A stretch of 64,000 nt of DNA from Branchiostoma belcheri. Lineage: Eukaryota > Chordata > Leptocardii > Amphioxiformes > Branchiostomatidae. The translations under genes and the position numbers were made by a program. Positions 20,902-39,600 of this stretch are shown here, piece by piece. The stretch covers positions 410,046-474,045 of the forward strand of contig NW_017803257.1 in NCBI RefSeq assembly GCF_001625305.1. Reading direction: 5' to 3'. The notes under the pieces were generated by a model, which was given only the letters and a program-made list of their open reading frames with translations, was not told the origin of the DNA and ran no database searches. Position 1 is the stretch's first letter; each line of letters opens with the position of its first letter.

Positions 20902-23900
20902 ATGAAGTACTCAGGTTCGTGGTGGTTGTTGTCGTTGTTTAATGTCTCATATCTCTGTTGTTGTTGTTGTTGTTGTCTAGATGTGGTCTCTTGCGCCGTT
21001 CAAAAAATAAAATTATGGGGGGGGGGGTGAAGAGGTCGGATTTTACATAGGGGGTTAGTGGGTGTGGATTTTGGATTTGAATTGCGGGGGGTCAAGCAAA
21101 CTCTGGATTTGTAAATTTGCTCTGAATTTAGAGTTTACAAGCAGCAAACTGAAGACGGTATCAAGGTATCAAGCAAACCTTGGATTTAAGTCACTTGCAT
21201 ATGGATGAAATGAAAAGGGGGTCAAGGCACTCGGATAAAAATATATAAGGGGAGTCAGAAAGTAGAGAATACAAGCTCTTCAACCCACCCTCCATTTTTT
21301 TTTTCTTGAACAGCCCAATTGGTTCAGTTCAGAGTCAACTTGTCTGTCTATGCAATTGTGTGATGCTGGAAGAGTTTCTAGGAGATCACGTCGAATATCG
21401 GTGCATACTCTAGATGTACGGGTAGAAGGCTAGTAGCAAAGTACATCTTCCTGTTCCCTGTTGCAGGTTTGGCGCAGGAGTTCCACCAGTTGCTGCGGAA
21501 CGTGGACCGGATCTCGGCGGGCCAGGCGGCCGTGGAGGACTGGGGCAGCGCGCCGCTGCAGTTCGGCGTCTGCATCGTTCCTAAAGACGGGCTCTACCGC
21601 AGGGGACGCTTCACGTTTAAGGTACAGGATAGGGCAGGAGTTTGTAATGGTTTATATTAACTTTGTAGGCAAAAGGTTCATGTATGGTTGTCATGACTAG
21701 ATCTTCACCCCACACAGTGTGATGCAACATGTCATGCAGTGTTGCAATAAAAATATAATCATGATATACATGTGGTGCAGTACTAGGTTAGCCTGGGTGC
21801 CATCCCCAGTAGTATATTCGCCAGCTCTATAACTGAGTCTGGACTTGATGACATATGAAACGTCTGGAGTCTGAATATTCGTTCAGATTTTGAACGAGCG
21901 CGCTTATTGGTCCTACTCGTCTAAGCCCTTTTTGGGTGTGTACATATTAGGTAAGGGCCGTTCGGACGTCCGAACGGCAACGTTAGCGTCCGTTCGAACG
22001 TCCGAACGGCTACGTTAAGATAGATCGTTATTCTTATCTTATTATCATCAACATGTCTGACGCCGAACGCTAAAGCGCGCTTGATATAGCCGTAGTCAGT
22101 GTACTTTCCGCGATCGATCATCAACATGGCTGGCGCACAAGCCGCTCAGCTCTCGGAGCTTGATGTTGACCTCGCAAAAATAGAACGCACCGAGAAAAGG
22201 AACACTCGCGCGAAGATCTGTGTTTACAAAACAACAAACATCACTTGAATAATACAGGCGCGCCATTGGCCGTCACCTCTGAGGGTCAGCCAATCAAATG
22301 AAGACCCGCTGCTCGGACTAGCTCATTATGTGACGTCATCACCAGACGTTTCATATGTCATCAAGTCCAGACCCAGTTATAGAGCTGGCGAATATACTAC
22401 TGGGGATGGCACCCAGGCTAGTACTAGGTATGCATATTGACCCAAGTCGTTTACCAAATAAATAAAAATCAAGTGTCATCTAATATTAGGGTTTCCGTTA
22501 TCAGGTGAGTATAGAAGAGTAGGGCAATAAAATTGTAAAACTGGGTCTCTGCTGTAGTGATTGCAGTATTTTATAGCCATACTGTTGTCATGTAAATGAT
22601 GAAATTGGTTGTGCCTCATTTAAGGTGTTATAACAAGCACTATTATGGAAATTCTCTATCACCTGTTCATAGATTGTACAAACAAAATGTACAGTAAAGG
22701 TCTTGCAGTGTCTGTACATGTGTATAACCCACTTCTCTCTCCTATCCACACACACAGTTCTCTCTCCATGACCAGTACCCCCAGTACCCCCCACGAGTTG
22801 TGTGCCTGACCAACATCTACCACCCAAACATCGACACCGTGGATGAGTATGAGGGAGAGATCTGTCTCTCACTGCTGGACGAGTGGCAGCCGACATTCAC
22901 CCTCGAGGTAAGGCAACAACCTTATAAATTTCGGTCAAAAAACAGTGTGGCCACAGGATGAACGAAATCGCATCTGTTTGTAGGTTGCTTGGTTTGTTTT
23001 ATTTGGCCCCAGGATGTGATCATTTGTCAGTGATCTACTGTTCCTGCTGTATCACCATAACCTTGAGGAGTCCCCTGTCCCTGTTCTTAGGTACTGCAGC
23101 TGTATGTTTGTTAGTACAATGTACTAGTACATGTATAACTCATGTTTTATATCTTGCTGTTCCCAGGATGTGATAATTGGTCTGCTGTTCCTGCTGTACC
23201 ACCCTAACCTGGAGGAGCCCCCTGTTGATATTCTTAGGAACTGCAGCTGTTAGCATAACTACAATAGTGTTGTATTTTTCCCCAGGATGTGATAATCGGT
23301 CTGCTGTTCCTGCTGTACCACCCTAACCTTGAAGAGCCCCCTGTCCCCATTGTTAGGTACTGCAGCTGCATGTTTGTTAGTTAGGATGACATGTTTTATC
23401 TCTCGCTGTCCCCAGGATGTGATAATCGGTCTGCTGTTCCTGCTGTACCACCCTAACCTTGAGGAGCCCTCTGTCCCCATTGTTAGGTACTGCAGTGGTT
23501 TGTTTTATGTTTCCCCAGGATGTGATAATCGGTCTGCTGTTCCTGCTGTACCACCCTATCCTGGAGGAGCCCCCTGTCCCCAATGTTGGGAACTGCAGCT
23601 GTATGTCTGTTAATACAATGTACTAGTACATGTATGACTAACGTTTTATTTCTTGCTGTTCCCAGGATGTGATAATCGGTCTGCTGTTCCTGCTGTACCA
23701 CCCTAACCTTGAGGAGCCACTGTCGCCGTTCTTCGAGCCGTGCATGAACTGGGAGGAGTTTGCAGAGAAGGTCAGACTGTCGCTGCAGGGCGGGGTCGTC
23801 GAGGACTACTACTTCCAGCGCAACCAGGTCGACGATGGGGAGGTGCATGATGGGACGGGCCCCCGGGGGACCAATCAGGAGCCTGTCGCCATGGTGAAGC

Positions 23901-24028
23901 CCAGAGCGACCAATCGGGAGCCTGTTGCCATGGTGAAGCCCAGAGCGACCAATCGGGAGCAGGAATCCGTTCCCATGGCGATTCCCAAGGGGAGAGAGCC
24001 GTGCGGCCATCTTGATGTCCTTAGATAG
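20902..24028 (+). CDS. Divergent ubiquitin-like-conjugating E2 enzyme (UBE2F/UBE2M-like)
   Basis: Four exons, 20902-20914, 21467-21621, 22758-22907 and 23666-24028, give 226 aa. The UBC fold shows HPN at residues 78-80 and the catalytic Cys92 in EGEICLSLL, the same GEICLSLL as in the NEDD8 E2 UBE2F. A thioester-transfer role is therefore expected; NEDD8 rather than ubiquitin is inference. The C-terminal part ([20 protein letters not shown] then [12 protein letters not shown]) resembles UBE2M. It extends into a ~45-residue low-complexity tail with two near-identical units of about 12 residues ([13 protein letters not shown]). The first exon has only 13 coding bases and a weak donor (GTTCGT), so the start is less certain. 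Orthology was not resolved. Confidence 0.82.
21789..22420. mobile_element. MITE-like element with 79-bp inverted repeats and 9-bp target duplication
   Basis: The arms 21789-21867 and 22342-22420 are inverted copies with one mismatch, starting TAGCCTGGGTGCCATCCCCA. GTACTAGGT flanks both ends (21780-21788 and 22421-22429). Long inverted repeats plus a 9-bp duplication suggest a Mutator-like non-autonomous element (inference). The interior has an 'aacgtccgaacggc' hairpin and CRE-like motifs but no transposase. It lies in intron 2 of the E2 gene. Confidence 0.9.
23013..23582 (+). repeat. Five partial tandem copies of E2 exon 4 with acceptors
   Basis: Copies start at 23013, 23166, 23286, 23416 and 23519. 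All are preceded by a ccccag- or cccag-type acceptor except possibly the first, which is diverged. Each repeats the first ~65 bases of the real last exon (23666), encoding [14 protein letters not shown], then diverges to 'gttaggtactgcag'. The copies at 23166 and 23286 reach in-frame stops within about 35 codons. Confidence 0.95.
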
Positions 24029-26769
24029 CCACCGCCACAAGGTCGTTTAGAGAAAAATCTGGAAATATTTGTCGTTTGTGTCGTCCTGTAAATAAGAAAG
24101 TAAGAGTTAAAATATCCTGGACTTGGTCTTCAATCAATGAATTGTAAATCTTCAATTTTTTGTTTCCACATGTTTTTGTTAAAAATTGGCTCTGCAGAGA
24201 ACATAACCTTGCAAAGAATTTTTTGTCATGTAGATGGAATCTGTGTGTACGTGTGAGTCAGTGAGTTAGGGTCATGCTCGAAGCTTCTCTGGGCCAGACT
24301 ACCTCAGACTATAGATAGCTGCTGCCAATGTTGCCCTCCTTTTTGTACAGTAATGTACACAGTGTACAATCTGTCCCAGCTAAGCTAACTGTACTGTACT
24401 GTAGAATGGTGTTACTGTGTATTTTGTGTGAATCGTAGAAGACACAAACCTTGGGTTTACCCTTGGGTCTTGCAGGGAAGGGAGATGTGCAACCTCAGCT
24501 TCCTAACAACACTGGTCACTTTACTACATTTGGCAAGACAGCAGATACACTTTGGAAGGCTTCATATATTTGTAGTCTGTTGTACTACGTTAGTAACACA
24601 TCAGCTAACACAGTGTAAAGGTGCCAGTGTGAACACACTTGAATGAAGTAGATAGATCCAAAACATGGTAGATTTTAGTTACTTAAATCCTGCCAATATC
24701 TGAACAGACTGAAGTTCTGTGCAATTTTTGGCTGGTGGAAACATGACTGGGAGTAGATGACAGAGAAAACACAGACTGCAGTGGTAGACAGGAAATATAG
24801 CAGCACACTTTGGACAAGGAAACTGTAAAAGACCAGTTTGGACAAGATCATTCTTACAAGTTAACTATGAAAAAATAGTCCAAAATGGAACGAGTTTGAA
24901 TTAAGTTAGGAACACATCATGGTGCATTGTGAAGGTCTGTGTACTAAAGTTACTAGTCATAGCTGTACCTGTACATTGTACTTGTCATTTGTGGAATCTT
25001 GGCATGTTATAAACTGTTTACATGTACCTTCCTCTTGTAAGGAAGGACAAAATGTACCAATGTTTCCTACTCACTGTTTTTACTCCTACTTATTATGTGT
25101 AAGACAAGGGAGTGAGGAGAAAACTATGGCCAAATGTTGTAATATTGACAATTTTCTCACCATGTGATTTACAAATATGTGCCATACTTGTCACCGCTAT
25201 AAGCAACACAGCTACAGTAGAAGCACTGGTCAGTCCTGAAGACATATTTATTGATATGTGCACAAGAGAAGTCAGCAGTGGCTACACTGGGAATAAAAAT
25301 ACTCAGAATCTCACGGTTGGTTGCTGTCTTCTTTTATTTACTAGAAATAGTAGTATAATCTAAACTTGAAATTTTTTATATAACTTTATAATCTCAACTC
25401 ATCTTCAAGTGAACTGAAGATGGGTTCTTTCTGTAGAGTCTAAAGAACTGATGACTTCCACCTTAATTTCTTAATTTTGATCTGCCATAATTTAACTTAA
25501 AGTAACTGACAAAAGTAGGGTGAAGCATACACTATGTCTTGAAAAGGTAGAAACTAAGTCATAAAACAGCCCAAGACAAGTATATACACAAGCCAGACTG
25601 AAGTATGTACATGTTTATATTGCACCAGTGACTGTACCTCCCATAGAACATGGAAGCCCTCCAACCTGAAATTACTCATCAAAAACAAAAAAAAATCATC
25701 TATAAGCTGTAAACTCCATGTAATTCATGGCTTCAAGTGCTTCCATTACAAATTTTCAGTGTTAATGCTGAATGTGCATTTCAATACTGTTGAATATAAT
25801 CAGTAAATAACATTAATATATAACATCTTCGTTTAGATGGAATAATAAATTAAAGAAAATCACTGTCAATTCCTCCACCAATAAGACCACAGTGGTCAAC
25901 TTTTTTTTTCTACCTTTTCCACATTTTAAAAAATTTACTGGCCTAAGTCAGCCTACCATAATCATTTATGTCATTTTAGCATCTCAAAAATATAGTTAGT
26001 TTGAAACTAACATGTATTCTATCTATACATCCCCATGCTGATATACTTCACCATAGATAAGTAAAAAACAGAAAGAAAGAGAAAAGCTAAATATAGCTAA
26101 ATACTGTCCCTGCAGTTCAGAGATTATCCAAAGAGGTGCTTTTCAACTGAACATTACCTGTTGGTAGTGTAGTGAAAACTATTGCTTTGGCAGGTTCAAA
26201 GGCAGGCAATGTTGCAGATGTCATAACGGCAGTATGAACACCACGGTTCGATGTAGTCTACAAAAATACTTCTCTATTTACAAGTTCTATTCTCTAAATG
26301 TACAAATGGTAGAGTATGGCTAATACCTACAAACATTGAAAATGTCTACCTTCTAGGTAGGCAGACCCCCTTTAATAATTTTCCACATGAAGCAATTGGC
26401 AAACTAGCAAAGTTGAAAGCTGCCAAGCGTATCTATGTAACAAGCACACCTACATGTAAGTTACATGCATAAAGCAAATCTCAATGTAGTTATATATATA
26501 TTGAACAACAAAAAAAGGCTACTGCATCTTACAGCAGCATTAATACTGGGATGAAAGCTGGGTAAAAAAGGATCTACTCTGGCCTGTAGTTTAGTAGATT
26601 TTGGCATTTGATGCCCCCAGTGCATAGTACAGTATGTACAGTAAAGACTTTAGGATAGACTGTAATATATGGAAGATACAATTATGTTGCTGTTTTATCA
26701 TCTGGTCTTTTAAAATAACCATAATTTTAATCATTTACCTCATCTTAAATCTAAGGCTCCTTTACTTTA
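24029..26769. other. Convergent intergenic region and 3' UTRs, no gene seen
   Basis: Sequence between the stop codons of the E2 gene (+) and GORAB (-). Only AT-rich non-coding sequence is visible. A plus-strand AATAAA near 25290 and minus-strand equivalents such as tttatt near 25332 are candidate 3' ends. Confidence 0.5.
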
Positions 26770-32606
<5,837 letters not shown>

Positions 32607-32614
<8 letters not shown>

Positions 32615-33145
32615 CTTTGATATCTGCCACGTCAGGCACGAACCACTCTACTCCGGGGGGTACAAAATATACGTCAGGGCTTAGACGTTATATAAACTAT
32701 TCACATAAACCTTATCTTAAATTGAATGTATTACTTATAGCTTAAAGTACTGTTTTGGCCTATCATTTTCTTCCTATTCATTCTAAACTGACAAGATAAA
32801 AATGTCCAACGCAACGCCCCTCAGGCCAATATGACATCGTCCAATCTCGGAATTTCAAGAAATCTCGCAGTACTTCGCGAGAGTTCAGTTTTGTGAGTTT
32901 GTTTTTGTTGGCGTTTCCGCATTCCTTTTATTTTGTGCCTCGAAGGATCAGATTTTTGTCTTATAGGAAGTAAAAGCGTTAAAATATCAGTCTTCAGGAT
33001 GAACTAAGTATTTTCTAATCTATCGCCAGCCGTGTAGGAGACTATCCTGGGATCGAGAGCTGTACGTTCAAAAAAAAATAGTTCTAGGAACGAGGTCAAA
33101 CTTCTGACCAATCACAGACGAGATTTCGAAAAGCCGCCATTTTGG
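32607..33145. promoter_or_regulatory. Divergent GORAB / CCNB1IP1 promoter with YY1-type motifs
   Basis: The start codons are 1071 bases apart. CAAAGATGGCGGG overlaps the GORAB start (minus strand, 32619-32607). GCCGCCATTTTGG at 33133-33145 is the reverse of a YY1 consensus. A near TCTCGCGAGA-type motif is split at 32863-32884 (tctcgcagtacttcgcgaga). These are common in housekeeping CpG promoters. Confidence 0.55.
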
Positions 33146-33684
33146 AAAATCGAAAATTCTACGATTCGCTGAAAACAAGAAAAGGAAGAGAAAGTAAAGG
33201 TGAGTTGTGGACAAGTTTACAGGAAAATCTCATCGTCTAAGGTAATTTTTTCACCCATTGAGAGAGAAATCATCTCGCGATCGCTTTCATCTGTGTGAAT
33301 GGGCGCTTTTGGGGAGTGTATTTGATAAATCAGCTTCCGTCACACTCCACAAAGATCTTTTTTTTTTGTGAAAATAATTTTGAATTTTTAATACTCAACA
33401 TCTTATGCAATGGATGATTCAGTAAATGTAGTGTCCACTTTTTGTATCTTGATCTTAAAGTGACATTTTCATATTTAACGTTATGAGCATATATAGAATA
33501 ACCTGGGATAACCGGGCCATCATTTTCCAACTTACGAACCGCTTGCATGTGATCAGTTCCTCTTTCTATTCCGTGTATTTTTGTTCACGTTCTTGTGTGA
33601 CTGGAACGCAAATTGCTTGTGATCCTCCAGTCAAGGGGGAGATCGATACCATCACAGACTTTTTTGGTCACTAGTGACGCCACA

Positions 33685-36600
33685 ATGGACAACGATCTCA
33701 TCTGCAACTACAAGAAGTGTCGCAAGAGGCTCACCACGTTCGCTTGGGTATGTACATATAGCACAATTTTTCTTCACATTGGCATAACTGTTTTTCTTCT
33801 AAATCTTTTCGTATGGATTTTTCTAAAACCTCCCAGGGGAATTTTCATCCTTGTCATCACCCATTCTTTCCAGGTGACCTCCTGCTCCCATATATTCTGT
33901 GATGAGGATGGAACCAGGGAGTTTAACAAATGTTACACCTGCCCAGCATGTAAGTACATATTATTCTACCCTCCAAGTCAGGCCAGTTTACCAAAAGAAA
34001 AGCCAACAAAACAAAAGGCCTTGAAAATCACATAGCAATATCCCAAACAGCCTAACATCTGATTGGAGAATAACTGACACCTGTCTTCTTTACAAGCAGT
34101 TTTGGTTTCTTTTTCATGATCACAACTCTCTTTCCTCCAGGTGAAACCAGTTTGTCAGACAAGTTTGACATCGTCAGAATCGACCTCCAGCCTTCAGAGC
34201 AGTACAAGTCGGTCTGTAGATTCATTTTTCTTTAAGCAAAAGTGACTTTGTTAATGATTATTCTTATTTGAAGCAGATAGCTCCACTGTATTTACTACTC
34301 AGTCCCTTTCATGCCCTGTAGATGGTTCTGGCAGGACAGAGACCAGAGGTGATTATGGAGATCTGTTCTCGAGCCATGTCCTTCTGGACTTACCAGGTCA
34401 GTAGGGACATTGTCATTGGGAAGATTTGCATGCACGCTTCTGTAGCAATGCCATCTAGTGACTCCTGTACAAACTACAACTAACACCTGTACATGAACTT
34501 GTAGTCAAAGAGAGCACTTCCATTTCATTCTCATTTTGTTCAAATTTGACTGTACATGTATTCTTTATGGATAAGACATATTCAGCATGATACCCTTTTA
34601 ATTAAAGAAAAAATTCAGTTTGTAGAAATTTGATCAGTGACTGTATTTTTGTAAGGTAGATTACGTACCCCCAAATTTTAGATGGCCACTGTACATCTTG
34701 TTCACGGAGTGACCTAGTCTCGCGAGAACACAAGACTAGGTCGAGACGTGTGTGGATCTTCTGGCCTCCCCCGCCTCCTTGCGGAGTAGGGGTACAAAAA
34801 TACAGTTACTGAAGAATTTCTACTAACTGTTAATTCTATGTGACTGATGAACCTCTTCAAAGAAAAAATTCAGTTCCTTGAAGATGTGGAGAAGTGAAGT
34901 GATGCCCTCCTTCCCCTGTAGTCTCACCAGGAGCGGACATACCAGGAGTACATGTGTAACAAGGCGAAGGAGAGAAGTGTTCAGCTGGAGAAGTACTATG
35001 AACAGGTGCTGAGCACAACACAGGCTGAACTCAGCTGTATCCTTTTGTACATGGCACTACTGTAATGTAGCCACTGCACAAAGTACATGTACGTCTACTA
35101 CAAGTACTAGTGCTTTCAGTCCTTTAGTCTGGCCTTTCTCATTGCCTTGGCAGTAGCTATAGCTTTCAAATGTTGAGACACCAGTATACGGTGTACCATT
35201 GTGGATCAGCTATTGCCAGGCACTACTATCATTACAGAGAGCTTTGACAAAGACTGGCGTTACACAGTCGAAAATTTGGGTAAGTCCAATTTCTTGTGTT
35301 GGAATAATAAGTAAGAGTAAGTCATAAAACACACATTTGCCTTTATTCAGGCAATGCAAATACAAACACACAAACACTAATATATTCATAATAATAAAAT
35401 TTGCTTTTTAATCAGCTCATCTTCATCACACAATATACATTCATTGCTATATAGATTGATTCTTTTAGATTATTTACATCTACTATTGATTTAAATTGAC
35501 TTTTGCGTGACAGTACATGTGTACCTTGTTTTGGATCTTTCATCATGGAGTTGATAGATATAAACATTTGGTCATTAACGTTACTGAAACTAGCAACTTT
35601 CACGTGTCGCTATTGGAAACAAAAAGAACACTGCTACCTTGTCTAACACAACTGAGTGATGGGTTGAAAAAGGACCATCTGAGTGACATAAAATTACATA
35701 TTTACAAGCACAGTTGGCAAATCTAGGCACAGCTTAGACTTATAAAATAGTACTATAGGACAGATTTAGTAATAGCACAAGTGGAAGACATTGTGCTTCT
35801 GTATAAAACATCTTATAAAAGCACTTAAAACCACTGCCACAGAGGTAAATAATGAGAATAAGGCTTGTACTGAGAAGTTACATAGAGTACACTCTATGCT
35901 GAGCAATAATTTGATCTCACAGACATATGAAGCACAGGTGAGGTTGGAAACTTAAGCATAGTTTTCCATTCATTATGATATAAATATTTGTCAGCCCCTG
36001 TTCCCGGCAGTCTCACACTAAATCTGAAGTTCAGTTCCTGGTGGTCTTATACTTCAGTTCCTGGCACACTTCAAGTTCCCAGTGGTCTCACTCTTCCATT
36101 CCCTGGTCTGTCTTTAGTTGGTCAGTGGTGGCACTCGCACTCTTCAGTTCCCAGTGGTATCACACTTCAGTTCCTGACGGTCTCACTCTTCATTTTCCCA
36201 TGGTCTAGATCTCACACTTCAGTTCCCAGTGGTCTCACTCTTCAGTTCCCAGTAGTCTCACAGTCACACTTCAGTTCTGATTGTCTAGTCATACTGTCCC
36301 CTGGTTACCATGGTTACCTCAAACTGCTGAGCCTTGTGAGCAGCACAACAGCTGATAGGCTAGCATACAGGATCCGTGTTGTCATGGCAACATGGACTGT
36401 ACCAGCTGCTGAACCTGGAGGGGGGGGATAAAGAGAAAATTAGTTTTTTTTCTTTTTTATCTACGTCAGTTCTCACTCAGCATTAGCAGCCAGACTGCCT
36501 AGATAAAATGCTGTCAGAGTTTTGCACTGAGGAAAGAATTAACTTCACGTTTAAATCTTTGTCTGTCCCTGATCAAAGCAATTGCCTTCTGAAGATTGTT

Positions 36601-39600
36601 CCAAAGTGTTATCGGGTTTAAACCTCCTAAATTATTGACAGTTTCTAATAAAACTGTTACAGAAAAACCTGTAAATAAGAGGAAAGGGAGGGGCCGGTAT
36701 CTGAGACGCTCATGAAACATTGATGAAGGCAGAATAATCAATAATTCACTCTTTTATTGATTTTTGGGGTCGTTGGAAGGTCTAAAGAATGATAGATGTG
36801 CTTTTTGAGCCAATTCACATGTAAATCTGAACAATACATCCCAATATTCAGACATCATCACTCTTTTTTAGAGTAATTAGTGGACTGGGCTTTTCAGGGC
36901 AGACCCTTTCAGTTTTCCAGATGTGGTGATTTTGATATTCTGCATTATCAACATTCGTGGGTCCTCAGGAGTTGGCCTCAGTCCATGGTGACGTAATTTG
37001 TGCGGGTTTTATTCAAAACCTGAGTCATCGTGGAAAACAGGTCAGGACAGGGAGTAACATTCTGCATACAGAAACAGTTCCCTTCCACATAACAACAGTT
37101 AGATATCTTGAGTTAGACACTCCCCACTGTGGACACTCCCTGGAGCTCTACATGTATATCCTCTTTCTGAGGTAGACACTTCCCTACTAGAGTTAGACGC
37201 TGAACTATCCAGAGATAGTTACCTGCAGCCCTCCGCTGTAGTGTCTGGTACATGAGCTCTATATCCTCTATCCTCTCCTGCAGGCCTGATATCTCCCTCT
37301 GTAGTCTGGTCTTCTCTGCCTGCAACACTGAGTTCTCTGTCTCCAGTTCTAGAGGGAGAAAAGCAAAAAGTCAGGTTAGGTGTATGATAGCGAATTGAGC
37401 ACATTCTTGTGACAGTGGTGGACACATTCATTTTCATTCATGTATGAGTGTCCTACAAAACTCTGAGCTGTCGTGTGACTGGGGACAAGTACTGTGATGA
37501 TAGATGTAGATGAGACTACTGTACAATACATATAGTCTTGAAACAGAGCTAGAACTTAGTAGAAGTGTCAAGGTCTACTTCAAAGGGGTCTGCGGTGTGG
37601 TAACGCTTCCTTGTGGCATGTTTGGCCCTGTAGCCGAGGAGCTGGCCTGTGTAGGCCCAGGAGACAGTCTGGTATCCTGTAACACTAATTTTTGGCGTGT
37701 ATTTCCTTTTTTATGCCAAGCCACCACGGTGAGCGGTTATCCCTAAGATGATTTGATGGTTTCCGGGGAGGAGTACTGTCACATTTCTTGAGTAGGTTTG
37801 CCCCGCCCCACTGTTGAATGTAATAGTATGTAATAGTAGTAGCAGGTGGCATAAGGTTTATCACTGCCGCTGTCGGCAATGATAACGTTCCATATGCGGG
37901 GAGACCAGAGAGATAGGAGCCAGATTGGTCATTAATGACAGCCATTAAACACCACAGTCCGTCTCCCCTCCCCCGGGACTGGGCGGGATAAAACACACAC
38001 GGCTGGGCGCCTCAAGCAGATGTAACGTGGGGCGGTTTACACGTGTTACAGTCGCATTTGTTAGAAGAATTAGCAGGGCTTTTTTGGTAACCGGTATTGT
38101 GTACTGTTTTCTACTTGTTATCAGTTCTGACTGTACACAGTTTCTCATAATTGGAAAGCCCAAGCCGTAATCTTGCCGTGGATACTTGGCCGATTTGGCT
38201 AGGTCTCTCAAGTGAACGCCCACGGTACCCCTTTGAAAAAGACGAACTACATTGTAAAGCACTCACAAAACAAGTCGAACCTTACGCCTGCTTGGAGATT
38301 ACGTCATTGCCATCCTGGTACGATATGCCTGTAAGATATATGTACCAGTATTTTAAGACCGTAGTGTCCACATTACTCCCAAACACTCGACAGTTTCCGC
38401 TATGAGTATGACCGAGTCAGACGTGTGTGTTTTTACAATAATATAAGTGCTGTCGCTGGGAATTGTCAAGGCCTGTTTTTGATGTAGTGAAACCCTATCT
38501 GCAGTGTGTGACTGCTCCGTAATGGCGGGTTTACTGTGCCGGTCCCGGCGGTGTAACGCGAGTTTACTCCGGGGAGCCGTGGGAAAGGAGCGCCCGGGAG
38601 CCGAGCTTGCTAAGTACTGACAGATCACTCACATCCCTGTCATCGGTTTATGCCGTTTATAGTAGCAGGCCTTTCTACGGGAATTCGGATCGTAGAATTC
38701 GGCAGAGTAAAATTGGCCAAGGGTGTCCGGCCGCGCGCGGGAAGGTTGTTTCTTAAGAAATTCTTTCCCTGCTCGACCAGTCAAACCCCAAGGCGGCCAA
38801 AGTCCCCCGGCAAATAAAATGCTCCTGTATAAAGCCAGCGTAGTTAGTCTGGTAGAGACTAGGTTTATAGAATGATTTACGTATTTGCATTTGTTGAAAG
38901 TCAAAAGGCGAAATCGTGATGGTTTTTTTAACGTCCCGTTTTTGCCTGGAGAGAGGGATCCTGGTTACAAAACCTGTTTCAGCTGCGGTGTTTCTTTCTT
39001 CCTCTATTTTGCGGAGAGAACGAAAGAGTCTCGGCAGCTAATAAAATAGGTTTGGTAACCAGGCGAGGAGAATGGAGACCAGACAGCTTCTAATCAGGAA
39101 AGCTACTCGGTATCAGGAAAACACATCCTTTTTTCCTTGTTATTTTTGGGACTCCCACACATGTACACATACCCTCGGATCTGAACCGGAAAAGCGGAAC
39201 CATGTGCCAAAGTTCCCAGCTAACGTTTATTTCTGGAAACTCGCACCGACGGCGCTGTAAATTCCCAAGCAGATGTAGGGTTGTGGACAGATAGAGAATT
39301 TATGTAATTGCTTCATTAATCTAGTAACATTAGCCTCTACCAGGCTTCGGGTGCGACAAACTGTACTCTTCTGGCGACCCCCCCCCCGGCATGTTATTCC
39401 TCTATTTGACCAATTCCTACCCTTTCCAACCGCCTCCCGAAGCCTGGAAGACCGTGCTATTGCTACATGTATGTTCTGGTTGTTTTACACAAGTTTTACG
39501 GCACTTTTAAGAGACGAAAATGACATTAAAGAAACGTAGCGATAGAAACATCTGCTTGGATATTAGGCTGTCCGCATTGCAATGGATACAAGTTTGGGAT

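Noticed and set aside
22999-23900. CRISPR-like array suggested by regular repeats in the E2 gene
   Set aside because: The repeats are exon-edge copies in a eukaryotic intron, with no CRISPR architecture.
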